Below, piece by piece: positions 1 to 7,579 of a stretch of DNA of 64,000 nt (within the stretch, counting starts at the first letter, position 1; every line of letters starts with the position of its first letter). The position numbers were made by a program, and so were the translations under genes. The notes under the pieces are model-generated. The model had not been told where the DNA came from, did not search any database, and saw only the letters and a list, made by a program, of their open reading frames with translations. Origin of the DNA: Tenacibaculum discolor (GTDB lineage Bacteria > Bacteroidota > Bacteroidia > Flavobacteriales > Flavobacteriaceae); assembly GCF_003664185.1 (NCBI RefSeq), contig NZ_RCCS01000006.1, positions 372,001 through 436,000 of the forward strand, written 5' to 3'.

Positions 1-531
1 AATCCACTCTAACAGCATTACACTTTTAGACTGTATTTTATGTTCACGTTGCACATCTACAATGTCATATATACGTTTTTTTAATCCCTTCACATACGCC
101 TCTCCTACTTCTTCCCGCTTCATAGCTTTTGCAATGGTTAATGCATTATCAAAAACGTCTTCTAAAGAGTTTGGTGTTATAGAAATTAACTCGGGAACCT
201 TAGGTAATTTATAAGCTGATTTTGCCACAGACTCCGTATCTATTTGGCAAACATCACACACATCTTGTGTAAAAACAATATCAGGTGCTATACTTTCCAA
301 AACAGGTTCATCTACATAATACAAGGTTTTTCCTTCCGCCTTTGTTTTTGAAAAAATAGCCGTTATTTCTTTACTCGTTAGCACTTTTCCTTCCAACTTA
401 TATCGAACAGCCACTTCTTTTTCTTTTAAAGCCACTTCAGGACACTCAAAAGTAATTCCGTTTAAATAATCTTGTAAGCCCATATCATAAATCATCTGAG
501 TTACTGCTGGCATAAAAGAAGATACTGTCAT
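1..531 (-). CDS. Cobalamin/iron ABC-type substrate-binding protein (BtuF-like), partial
   Basis: About 177 codons are visible; the C-terminal end lies beyond the window. The protein starts MTVSSFMPAVTQMIYDMG and continues with the TroA/BtuF-type pattern: a segment LESIAPDIVFTQDVCDVCQ corresponding to the 'P-D-L-V' element that ends the first lobe, followed by helices and a long linker helix. Family members bind corrinoids or ferric chelates. No signal peptide is visible and no ATG lies further upstream in frame (a TAA comes first), so this copy may act in the cytoplasm or be exported by another route. It is divergent from the cobU operon that begins 102 bases away, which supports a corrinoid role. 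The substrate is inferred from context. Confidence 0.75.
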   Translation of the reverse strand, partial: MTVSSFMPAVTQMIYDMGLQDYLNGITFECPEVALKEKEVAVRYKLEGKVLTSKEITAIFSKTKAEGKTLYYVDEPVLESIAPDIVFTQDVCDVCQIDTESVAKSAYKLPKVPELISITPNSLEDVFDNALTIAKAMKREEVGEAYVKGLKKRIYDIVDVQREHKIQSKSVMLLEWI

Positions 532-632
532 AATTCGTAGTTTTAGTTCAGCAAAAATAAACAGTTCTCTATTTTAATTTGTTTTTTATTAAAAATCTTT
601 CCAATCTTTGTGTCAAAATAAAATGCGATTTC

Positions 633-1136
633 ATGATATATTATATCTCAGGAGGTGAACGTTCAGGTAAAAGTAGCTATGCACAAAAACTAGCAGAATC
701 TTTATCTGAAACCCCTATTTACCTAGCGACTTCTCGTATTTGGGATGAAGATTTTAAACAAAGAGTTGACAGGCATATTTCTGATAGAGATGAACGTTGG
801 ACCACTGTTGAAGAAGAAAAATGGTTAAGTAAAGTAATTTCTGAAAAACAAACTGTGGTTATCGATTGTGTTACATTGTGGCTAACAAACTTCTTTGTAG
901 ATACAAAATATGATATTGAAAAAGCACTAGAAATCGCCAAAGAAGAAATAAACAAATTGGTTAAAATTGACGCCAATATTATCATCATTTCTAATGAAAT
1001 TGGTATGGGGTTACATGCTAATTCTGAGTCTGGAAGAAAGTTTACACAACTACAAGGTTGGACGAATCAACACATAGCAAAATTGGCTGACAAAGCTACT
1101 TTTATGGTATCTGGACTTCCATTAACTTTAAAATAA
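633..1136 (+). CDS. cobU: Adenosylcobinamide kinase / adenosylcobinamide-phosphate guanylyltransferase
   Basis: Bifunctional enzyme that phosphorylates adenosylcobinamide and then transfers GMP to give adenosylcobinamide-GDP, in the nucleotide-loop stage of B12 assembly. The P-loop GGERSGKS sits at residues 6-13, and the NEIGMGLHA and ESGRKF segments typical of CobU follow. I start at the ATG at 633 (167 aa, normal family length); an upstream TTG at 579 would add 18 residues that do not resemble the family. The gene opens a tight cobU-cobT-cobS-cobC operon, with 3 bases to cobT. Confidence 0.95.
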   Translation: MIYYISGGERSGKSSYAQKLAESLSETPIYLATSRIWDEDFKQRVDRHISDRDERWTTVEEEKWLSKVISEKQTVVIDCVTLWLTNFFVDTKYDIEKALEIAKEEINKLVKIDANIIIISNEIGMGLHANSESGRKFTQLQGWTNQHIAKLADKATFMVSGLPLTLK

Positions 1137-1139
1137 CAC

Positions 1140-2177
1140 ATGACAACAACTATAACTCCTCTATCAAAAGAACTACAAAACGAACTTCAAGAAGAAATTA
1201 ACTTTAAAACCAAACCTATTGGTGCTTTAGGCGGTTTAGAAAAAATTGCTTTACAAATTGGTTTAATTCAAAATACAACTACTCCTGTACTGTCAAAGCC
1301 TACTATTATGGTTTTTGCAGGAGATCATGGAATTGCGACCACAGGAAAAGTGAGTCCATATCCACAAGAGGTTACGCAACAAATGGTGTTTAACTTTTTG
1401 CAAGGAGGTGCTGCCATCAATGTTTTTTGTAAACAAAATAATATTCTTTTAAATATTGTAGATGCTGGTGTAAATACTGATTTTGAAGCACATCCTCAAC
1501 TTACCGATGCTAAAGTAGCTAAAGGAACTCAAGATTATAGTACTACTAAAGCCATGACGCTAGAACACTGTCAAGAAGCTCTGGAAAAAGGGAGAAAATT
1601 GGTAAGAAAAGTATATAGTGAAGGTTCCAATATTATTGGTTTTGGCGAAATGGGAATTAGCAATACTTCATCTGGAGCTTTATTAATGAGTTATTTTACC
1701 AATACACCTATTGAAAAATGTGTTGGTAGAGGTACTGGAGTTGATGATAAAGGACTACAAACAAAAATCGACACATTACGTGAGGTTTATAAGTTACATG
1801 CCGATTCTATTTCAACACCTATGGAAGCCCTAACTGCTTTTGGCGGATTTGAAATTGTAATGATGTGTGGTGCTATGTTAGAAGCCGCTTCTTTAAAAAT
1901 GACCTTACTTATTGATGGTTTTATTGTTACTTCTGCCCTATTAGCAGCTCATGCAATGAATTCTAATATTCTAGACTATTGCATTTTCTGTCATAATTCA
2001 GGAGAACAAGGTCATCAAAAAATGTTAGAATTTTTAAATGCTGAACCGCTTTTAAATTTAGGTTTACGTTTAGGTGAAGGTACAGGTTGTGCAGTTGCAT
2101 TTCCTATTATTCAATCGAGTGTAAACTTTTTAAACGAAATGGCTACTTTTAAAAGTGCCAATGTTAGCGAGGCCTAG
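1140..2177 (+). CDS. cobT: Nicotinate-nucleotide--dimethylbenzimidazole phosphoribosyltransferase
   Basis: Makes alpha-ribazole phosphate from nicotinate mononucleotide and 5,6-dimethylbenzimidazole, the lower-ligand arm of B12. The 345-aa length is normal. Characteristic segments are FAGDHGIATTGKVSPYP near residue 60, GEMGISNTSSGA near residue 175, and the C-terminal RLGEGTGCAVAFP, whose glutamate is the catalytic base in the family. The gene starts 3 bases after cobU and ends 2 bases before cobS, so it is translated from the same message. Confidence 0.96.
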   Translation: MTTTITPLSKELQNELQEEINFKTKPIGALGGLEKIALQIGLIQNTTTPVLSKPTIMVFAGDHGIATTGKVSPYPQEVTQQMVFNFLQGGAAINVFCKQNNILLNIVDAGVNTDFEAHPQLTDAKVAKGTQDYSTTKAMTLEHCQEALEKGRKLVRKVYSEGSNIIGFGEMGISNTSSGALLMSYFTNTPIEKCVGRGTGVDDKGLQTKIDTLREVYKLHADSISTPMEALTAFGGFEIVMMCGAMLEAASLKMTLLIDGFIVTSALLAAHAMNSNILDYCIFCHNSGEQGHQKMLEFLNAEPLLNLGLRLGEGTGCAVAFPIIQSSVNFLNEMATFKSANVSEA

Positions 2178-2179
2178 TT

Positions 2180-2950
2180 ATGATAAAAAGACAAATCCAT
2201 TATTTTTTAACTGCTGTATTATTTTTCACACGAATTCCGTGTCCTAAATGGGTAAATCATTCTCCTGAAATACTCAATAAGAGCAGTCGTTATTTTTCTT
2301 TAGTAGGAATTGTAGTTGGAAGCATTGCTGCACTCGCCTATTTCGCTTCCGCTTATATTTTTTCTACAGATATTGCTATTGTAATCAGCATGATTAGTTC
2401 TATTTGGATTACAGGGGCTTTTCATGAAGATGGATTTGCCGATGTATGCGATGGTTTTGGTGGTGGATGGACCAAAGAAAAGATTTTAACCATCATGAAA
2501 GATTCCAGACTTGGAACTTTTGGAGTTAGTGGTTTGGTCTTTATCCTAGCTATAAAGTTTTTAGCTCTATATCATTTACAAAGCCTATCCGTTAATTTAA
2601 TTTTAGTAATTATCTCAGGGCACAGTATTAGCCGATTTATTGCAACTATAATGTTATATACACATGAATATGTAAGAGATATTGACAGCTCTAAAATAAA
2701 GCCAACAACCAAACAAATGAGTGGTAAATCGCTACTCATATCAGCTATTTTTGGAATAGTTCCCTTATTTTTCTTTCAAAAGCCAATGATATTTTTGGTG
2801 TTGCTCCCATTACTACTTATCTATTTGTATATGGGGCATTTCTTTAAAAAATGGATTGGAGGTCAAACAGGAGATTGTGCGGGTGCTTTGCAACAAGTAG
2901 CTGAAATTGTTTTTTATCTAAGTCTACTCGCTTTATGGAAGTTATTTTAG
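2180..2950 (+). CDS. cobS: Adenosylcobinamide-GDP ribazoletransferase (cobalamin synthase)
   Basis: Integral membrane enzyme that joins adenosylcobinamide-GDP and alpha-ribazole (phosphate) to complete cobalamin. It has 256 aa with several hydrophobic membrane segments. The conserved acidic region HEDGFADVCDGFGGGW near residue 80 is the metal/substrate-binding signature of CobS, and GGQTGDCAGALQQ near residue 230 is the second conserved motif. Its 3' end overlaps the start of cobC by 16 bases, indicating translational coupling. Confidence 0.96.
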   Translation: MIKRQIHYFLTAVLFFTRIPCPKWVNHSPEILNKSSRYFSLVGIVVGSIAALAYFASAYIFSTDIAIVISMISSIWITGAFHEDGFADVCDGFGGGWTKEKILTIMKDSRLGTFGVSGLVFILAIKFLALYHLQSLSVNLILVIISGHSISRFIATIMLYTHEYVRDIDSSKIKPTTKQMSGKSLLISAIFGIVPLFFFQKPMIFLVLLPLLLIYLYMGHFFKKWIGGQTGDCAGALQQVAEIVFYLSLLALWKLF

Positions 2951-3462
2951 TACGACATACCACTCCAAATATCGCCAAAGGAATATGCTATGGTCAAGCT
3001 GATATTGGGGTAACAACTACTTTTGAAGAAGAAGTGAGTACTATTCTAAAAAAAGTTCCTGTTAACGATACCGATATAACATATTACAGCAGTCCCTTAC
3101 AACGTTGTAAACTTTTAGCTGAAAAACTTTCATCTACAATAATTTTTGACGATCGACTGAAAGAACTTGATTTTGGTGATTGGGAGCTCCAAAAATGGAA
3201 TGATATTGATAAAAAGGAACTCGATATTTGGATGAAAGACTTTGTAAAAACTCCTGCTAAAAATGGAGAGTCTTATATCGATTTACACAACAGAGCCACC
3301 GATTTTTTAACCGAATTAAAAGCCAAAAACCTCCAAAAAGTAGTGCTTGTTACCCATGCGGGAGTAATGAGGAGTCTTTGGGCTTATACAAACAATATTC
3401 CGTTGGAAAAATCATTTGAATTAAAACTAAACTACGGAGATACACTAACCTTCCACTTATAA
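2935..3462 (+). CDS. cobC: Alpha-ribazole phosphatase (histidine phosphatase family)
   Basis: Removes phosphate from alpha-ribazole-5'-phosphate or adenosylcobalamin-5'-phosphate. The 175-aa protein carries the RHG-type phosphohistidine motif as VRHTTPN (R7, H8), then SSPLQRC, the acidic LKELDFGDWE segment, and the second catalytic histidine in VTHAGVMRS. Its position as the last cob gene, overlapping cobS, supports CobC rather than a general phosphoglycerate mutase. Confidence 0.9.
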   Translation: MEVILVRHTTPNIAKGICYGQADIGVTTTFEEEVSTILKKVPVNDTDITYYSSPLQRCKLLAEKLSSTIIFDDRLKELDFGDWELQKWNDIDKKELDIWMKDFVKTPAKNGESYIDLHNRATDFLTELKAKNLQKVVLVTHAGVMRSLWAYTNNIPLEKSFELKLNYGDTLTFHL

Positions 3463-3474
3463 AAATAGAGTACT

Positions 3475-4587
3475 ATGAAACGTTATTTACTTATTTTTTC
3501 TTTATTACTTCTGTTCACACAGTGTAAGCAAGAAACTAAAAAAACTACTGAAAAGAAAACCTCACAAAGCACTGTAAAATATGCCAAAGGCTTTGATATC
3601 ATTTCAGAAAACGGAGCAAAAAAATTAATCATAAAAAAAGCTTTTCAAAGCTCGCACGAATATTTTTCTTACACCCTTTCCAACAAAACCAACCTTTCTA
3701 AAAATGAAATTAAAGTTCCTGTAGAAAAAATGGTAATTACCAGTACTACGCATGTTCCAATGTTGGAACTTTTGAATGCTGAAAACACTATTGTTGGTTT
3801 TCCGCATACCAAATATGTTTCTTCAAAAAGAACAAGAAATAGAATTGACGAAGGTTTTATTGTTGAATTAGGCTTGGAACAAGACATGAATACTGAAAAG
3901 TTGATTGATATTGAACCTGAATTAGTTGTTGGTTTTGCCCTACATCCAAATACTAAACTATACCAAAACATCAAAAAAACAGGGATTCCTGTAATTTTTA
4001 ATGGAGATTGGCTAGAAGAAACTCCTTTAGGAAGAGCTGAATGGATTAAATTTTTCGGGGCTTTATACGGAAAAGAGAAGGAAGCTGATAGCATTTTTAC
4101 CAACATAGAAACAGAATACTTAAAAGCTAAAGAAATTGCTAAAAACAGTGCTAAACAGCCTACTATTTTATCTGGAAGTATGTTTAAAGATGTTTGGAAT
4201 GTTCCTGCGGGTGAAAGTTTTATTGCGACGTTTTACAACGATGCGAACTTAAACTACTTGTGGAAAGAAACCAAAGGAACGGGTAGCTTACCACTAAGTT
4301 TTGAAAGTGTATTGGAAAAAGGACAACATGCTGATTTTTGGTTTAACTGTGGCTTGTATGCTACCAAAGAACAGTTAACTACTGCAAATATTCATTACAA
4401 AGAATTTGATGCGTTTACCAATAATAAAATATTTTCTATCGGACATAACAAAGGAGAAACTGGTGGTTTAATTTACTTTGAACTCTCTCCTGTACGACCA
4501 GATTTGGTGTTAAAAGATTTAATAAAAATTACGCACCCTAATTTGTTGCCAGAATATGAATTAACTTTTTATAAAGAGGTGGAGTAA
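3475..4587 (+). CDS. ABC transporter substrate-binding lipoprotein (cobalamin/siderophore type)
   Basis: A 370-aa lipoprotein: the signal MKRYLLIFSLLLLFTQC ends in a lipobox cysteine at residue 17. The body is a two-lobed TroA-like binding protein (ITSTTHVPMLELLNAENTIVGFP at the start of lobe 1, then DIEPELVVGF). It begins 12 bases after cobC and is probably co-transcribed with the cob genes, so a corrinoid ligand is the best guess; an iron-siderophore ligand is possible because the fold is shared. The partner permease and ATPase are not in this window. Confidence 0.85.
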   Translation: MKRYLLIFSLLLLFTQCKQETKKTTEKKTSQSTVKYAKGFDIISENGAKKLIIKKAFQSSHEYFSYTLSNKTNLSKNEIKVPVEKMVITSTTHVPMLELLNAENTIVGFPHTKYVSSKRTRNRIDEGFIVELGLEQDMNTEKLIDIEPELVVGFALHPNTKLYQNIKKTGIPVIFNGDWLEETPLGRAEWIKFFGALYGKEKEADSIFTNIETEYLKAKEIAKNSAKQPTILSGSMFKDVWNVPAGESFIATFYNDANLNYLWKETKGTGSLPLSFESVLEKGQHADFWFNCGLYATKEQLTTANIHYKEFDAFTNNKIFSIGHNKGETGGLIYFELSPVRPDLVLKDLIKITHPNLLPEYELTFYKEVE

Positions 4588-4695
4588 ACTTAGATTGGTT
4601 CTTAACCTTTAAACTAGTAACTTAGCTATCAATAGATATAAGTGTTTATAATTAACTCATGTATCTAATCATGTTCGTATAATAAAAAGAATGAA

Positions 4696-5616
4696 TTGAT
4701 AGAAGAGTTGAAATATTGGTTTACTGAACATCCTATTCTACTAAGTATCTTTAAATACTTAGTATGGATTATATTGATTTTATCAATTATTGCGTGGGCA
4801 AGAAGGCTATTAAAAAAGCGACTACCAGACAATTCTCTAAGATATAAATCGCAAAAAGGAATTGAAATTATCGGTTACTTTTTCGCCATCCTAATTACTA
4901 TTACATATTTCACGGGTAACATTAAAGATTTTGGTCTTGCCATTGGGCTCCTCACAGCCGGTATAACAATTACTTTACAGGAGTTGTTTCTTAGCATTGC
5001 TGGTTCATTTTATATTTTTTTTGTACATGTATACAAACCTGGTGACAGAATTGAAATCAATGGAATTAAAGGCGATGTGATTGATATTGATAGTATTTAC
5101 ACAACAATGATGGAAATCGGTCAATGGGTTTCAAGTGATAACTACAGTGGTCGAATAGTCAAGCTAAGTAATGCTTTTGTATTTAAAGGCCCTGTTTATA
5201 ATTATTCTCAAGATTTTCCCTTTGTGTGGGATGAATTCAATTTACCTATTCGTTACGGCTCTGATATTGAAATGGTAAAGAAAATTATAATTTCTGTTGC
5301 TCAAGAATATCTATCGGAATATGTTAATGCTTCGATTTCTGATTGGAAAGATGTAGTTGACAAATATTATATAGAAGATGCACAAGTTGATCCAACTCTT
5401 GCTATTACTCTAACTGACAATTGGATTCAGTTTAACTTAAGATATATTGTTGATTACAAGAAAAGAAGATTTACTAAACATATTCTGAACGACGAGATTG
5501 GAAAGAAAATTCAACAAACTAATGGTAAAGTTATTCTAGCTTCCACGACATTTGAAATTGTAAAAATCCCTACGGTAAACTTTGAAGGAGAAAAAACAAC
5601 ACAAAGCAAAAAATAA
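4696..5616 (+). CDS. Small-conductance mechanosensitive ion channel (MscS family)
   Basis: A 306-aa membrane protein. Two or three N-terminal membrane spans (about residues 13-33 and 55-75) are followed by the pore-lining third helix (LAIGLLTAGITITLQELFLSIAGSFYIF) and the beta domain starting YKPGDRIEINGIKGDVIDID, which is the conserved MscS element. The C-terminal alpha/beta vestibule follows. The only available start in frame is TTG at 4696, because a stop precedes it and no ATG occurs near the N-terminus; an out-of-frame ATG sits five bases upstream. The likely role is release of solutes on osmotic downshock. Confidence 0.9.
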   Translation: MIEELKYWFTEHPILLSIFKYLVWIILILSIIAWARRLLKKRLPDNSLRYKSQKGIEIIGYFFAILITITYFTGNIKDFGLAIGLLTAGITITLQELFLSIAGSFYIFFVHVYKPGDRIEINGIKGDVIDIDSIYTTMMEIGQWVSSDNYSGRIVKLSNAFVFKGPVYNYSQDFPFVWDEFNLPIRYGSDIEMVKKIIISVAQEYLSEYVNASISDWKDVVDKYYIEDAQVDPTLAITLTDNWIQFNLRYIVDYKKRRFTKHILNDEIGKKIQQTNGKVILASTTFEIVKIPTVNFEGEKTTQSKK

Positions 5617-5642
5617 ACTGTTTTATCTAACCTGCTGTGAGA

Positions 5643-6251
5643 CTACCTCACAATCGTTCTAAACGTTAAGTTTACTCGTGGTCGGTGGACTTTTTTTGTA
5701 GGCGGTAATCGGTGTAACCAATGGGTTTGGGTTTCATCTTTCATTACTAATAACGAACCATGTTCCAATACTTTATACACCGTTTCTTTGGTCTGTTTGT
5801 GTTTAAAACCAAAGCGTCTTTCTGCTCCAAAACTCAACGAGGCAATCGCTCCATTCTTTTTTAAGTCTTTTTCTCCGTCACTATGCCACGCCATTCCTTC
5901 AGAACCATCGTGGTATAAATTCAATAAACAAGAATTATACGTTTCACCAGTTTCCTTTTCAACTAACTCTTTTAACGTTAACAATTCTTTCGTAAACGGT
6001 AAAGCTGTTTTTGTAATGTTGGAATAGGAATATTCAAAAGGTTGTTCGGCATACCAAGCTACTTTTCGTTTGGTTACCATTCGTTTTCCAAAAATAATTG
6101 CTTCGTCGTTACGCCATTCAATAGAGTTTAATAAAGCCTCATAATAATTGTCTGCCTCCACTTTTGGTAAAACAATACCGTAGTAATTTACTGTTCCGTC
6201 TTTTGGAAGTAAGTTTTTAGGAACATCATCAAATTGTGAGAATAAATCCAT
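5643..6251 (-). CDS. alkB: AlkB-like 2OG-Fe(II) dioxygenase
   Basis: 202 aa, the size of small bacterial and eukaryotic AlkB/ALKBH homologues. Visible features are the substrate-side NLYHDGSEGMAWHSD with iron ligands H123 and D125, the third ligand H180 in THWLHRLP, and the 2-oxoglutarate-binding arginines in RPRVNLTFR. The family repairs alkylated bases in DNA or RNA by oxidative demethylation. It stands alone, convergent with the mscS gene 26 bases away. Confidence 0.9.
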   Translation of the reverse strand: MDLFSQFDDVPKNLLPKDGTVNYYGIVLPKVEADNYYEALLNSIEWRNDEAIIFGKRMVTKRKVAWYAEQPFEYSYSNITKTALPFTKELLTLKELVEKETGETYNSCLLNLYHDGSEGMAWHSDGEKDLKKNGAIASLSFGAERRFGFKHKQTKETVYKVLEHGSLLVMKDETQTHWLHRLPPTKKVHRPRVNLTFRTIVR

Positions 6252-6267
6252 CGTTATAAAATTAAAA

Positions 6268-6292
6268 AACTCCTGTAGATTACAGGAGCTTT
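6268..6292 (-). terminator. Rho-independent terminator for the gene at 6299-7495
   Basis: On the minus strand, CTCCTGTA pairs with TACAGGAG (6281-6288 with 6270-6277) around a 3-base loop, followed by a T-rich run. It lies directly after the stop codon of the lipoprotein gene, just before alkB. Confidence 0.8.
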
Positions 6293-6298
6293 AGTACT

Positions 6299-7495
6299 TT
6301 AATTTCTAAACTTATTTCGTGTGATAATATGTTTGAGTTTCTGTTTTAAATCAGTCCCTGTATCGTACACCATTTGCTCATTAGAAGGAAATTCTACCGA
6401 TGTTTCATCAAGTAATTCTATAAACGACTTATCCAACGCTCTTCTGTCTCCATCATAATCAGCATAAATGTGTTCAAAAACAAACTCACTTTGTATAGGA
6501 AATCGTTGTAGTAACTGATTTGTTCTATTGTCAATATATTTTACAACTCCCGTAACTTTACTACTCTTAAATTGTGTAAACTGATAAAATTTACAACGTA
6601 TTCTTTTAAACTTATCTACTTTTATTTTATTTCCTAAACTATCTTTTACATAGTTCCCGTTGTTATCTTTTAAATACTTAAACCCATCTTTTATGCGTCT
6701 TTCTTTAATAACTTCCTTTTCATGAACTTGTTCAGGAGAAATTATAATATCTCTAAAATCTAACTCTAAATCAAAGTCATATCGAATATTTCTATCCCTT
6801 TTAGCATGATACTGTGTCCATAAATCATTTAATCCGTAAGTATCAATCGCTAACAAATCTCTTTCTAATCTTCTAGGAATTATTTGATCTGTTCTATTTC
6901 TAACGGAAACATGTACATAATCAATTCCTTTAGCATGTGCCTCTTCTATTAAGTTTCTTGTATCTCTATAATTAGGACTAATTTTATTTAAGTGTCTTAA
7001 CTCATCAAAAGCTCTTCTGTAGTTAATTTTATTTCGGTCTCCTTCATTTAACAGGGCTACACCATTTTCGTATAAATAACCTGCATAGTTTTCTTTTGCT
7101 GTAAGAATTCTGTCAGTATAATTAACAAGTTTAAATTTAGCATTTCTACCTGAAGATAAAATTCGTAATGGTAATAATGGCTTTATTCTTTCTTGTCTGT
7201 TTTTAAGACGTTGATATAAAGTATAGATTGTTTCAAAGTTTTCAGGATTTTGCTCTTTTTCTAAAAAAGAAATTCTATCTAAATCTCTATCCGTTGCTTT
7301 TCTAAAGGCTTCCTGAAGCATCAACACATGCGGCTGATTCTTTTCTTTGGCTTTGTTTTTGGCTAACTTTTCAATAGATAAAGAAATGGCCTTATCATAA
7401 TTACCCGAATTAAGCGCTTTTTCAGTAGTTTTTACACTACTACAAGATGTTAATACTAGTACTGATAAAATAAGTAGTAAAGTAGTTTTTCTCAT
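6299..7495 (-). CDS. Conserved lipoprotein of unknown function with TPR-like N-terminal half
   Basis: 398 aa from the ATG at 7495; a TTG six codons upstream is less likely because the lipoprotein signal (MRKTTLLLILSVLVLTSC) begins at the ATG. After the lipobox, residues 20-180 read as paired helices (EKALNSGNYDKAISLSIEKL, GVALLNEGDRNKINYRRAFDEL) suggestive of tetratricopeptide repeats. The C-terminal half is beta-rich and not recognised. I assign no function beyond an envelope-anchored protein. It has its own terminator. Confidence 0.75.
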   Translation of the reverse strand: MRKTTLLLILSVLVLTSCSSVKTTEKALNSGNYDKAISLSIEKLAKNKAKEKNQPHVLMLQEAFRKATDRDLDRISFLEKEQNPENFETIYTLYQRLKNRQERIKPLLPLRILSSGRNAKFKLVNYTDRILTAKENYAGYLYENGVALLNEGDRNKINYRRAFDELRHLNKISPNYRDTRNLIEEAHAKGIDYVHVSVRNRTDQIIPRRLERDLLAIDTYGLNDLWTQYHAKRDRNIRYDFDLELDFRDIIISPEQVHEKEVIKERRIKDGFKYLKDNNGNYVKDSLGNKIKVDKFKRIRCKFYQFTQFKSSKVTGVVKYIDNRTNQLLQRFPIQSEFVFEHIYADYDGDRRALDKSFIELLDETSVEFPSNEQMVYDTGTDLKQKLKHIITRNKFRN

Positions 7496-7579
7496 AAAGT
7501 TTAAGTTTCGCAAGAAAATTCAATTATTGTGCCAAAACTAAGTATTCTTTTTAACTTAAACTTTATGAAATCACACTAT

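Noticed and set aside
541-632. Cobalamin riboswitch upstream of cobU
   Set aside because: The gap is under 100 bases and lacks a recognisable B12-box.
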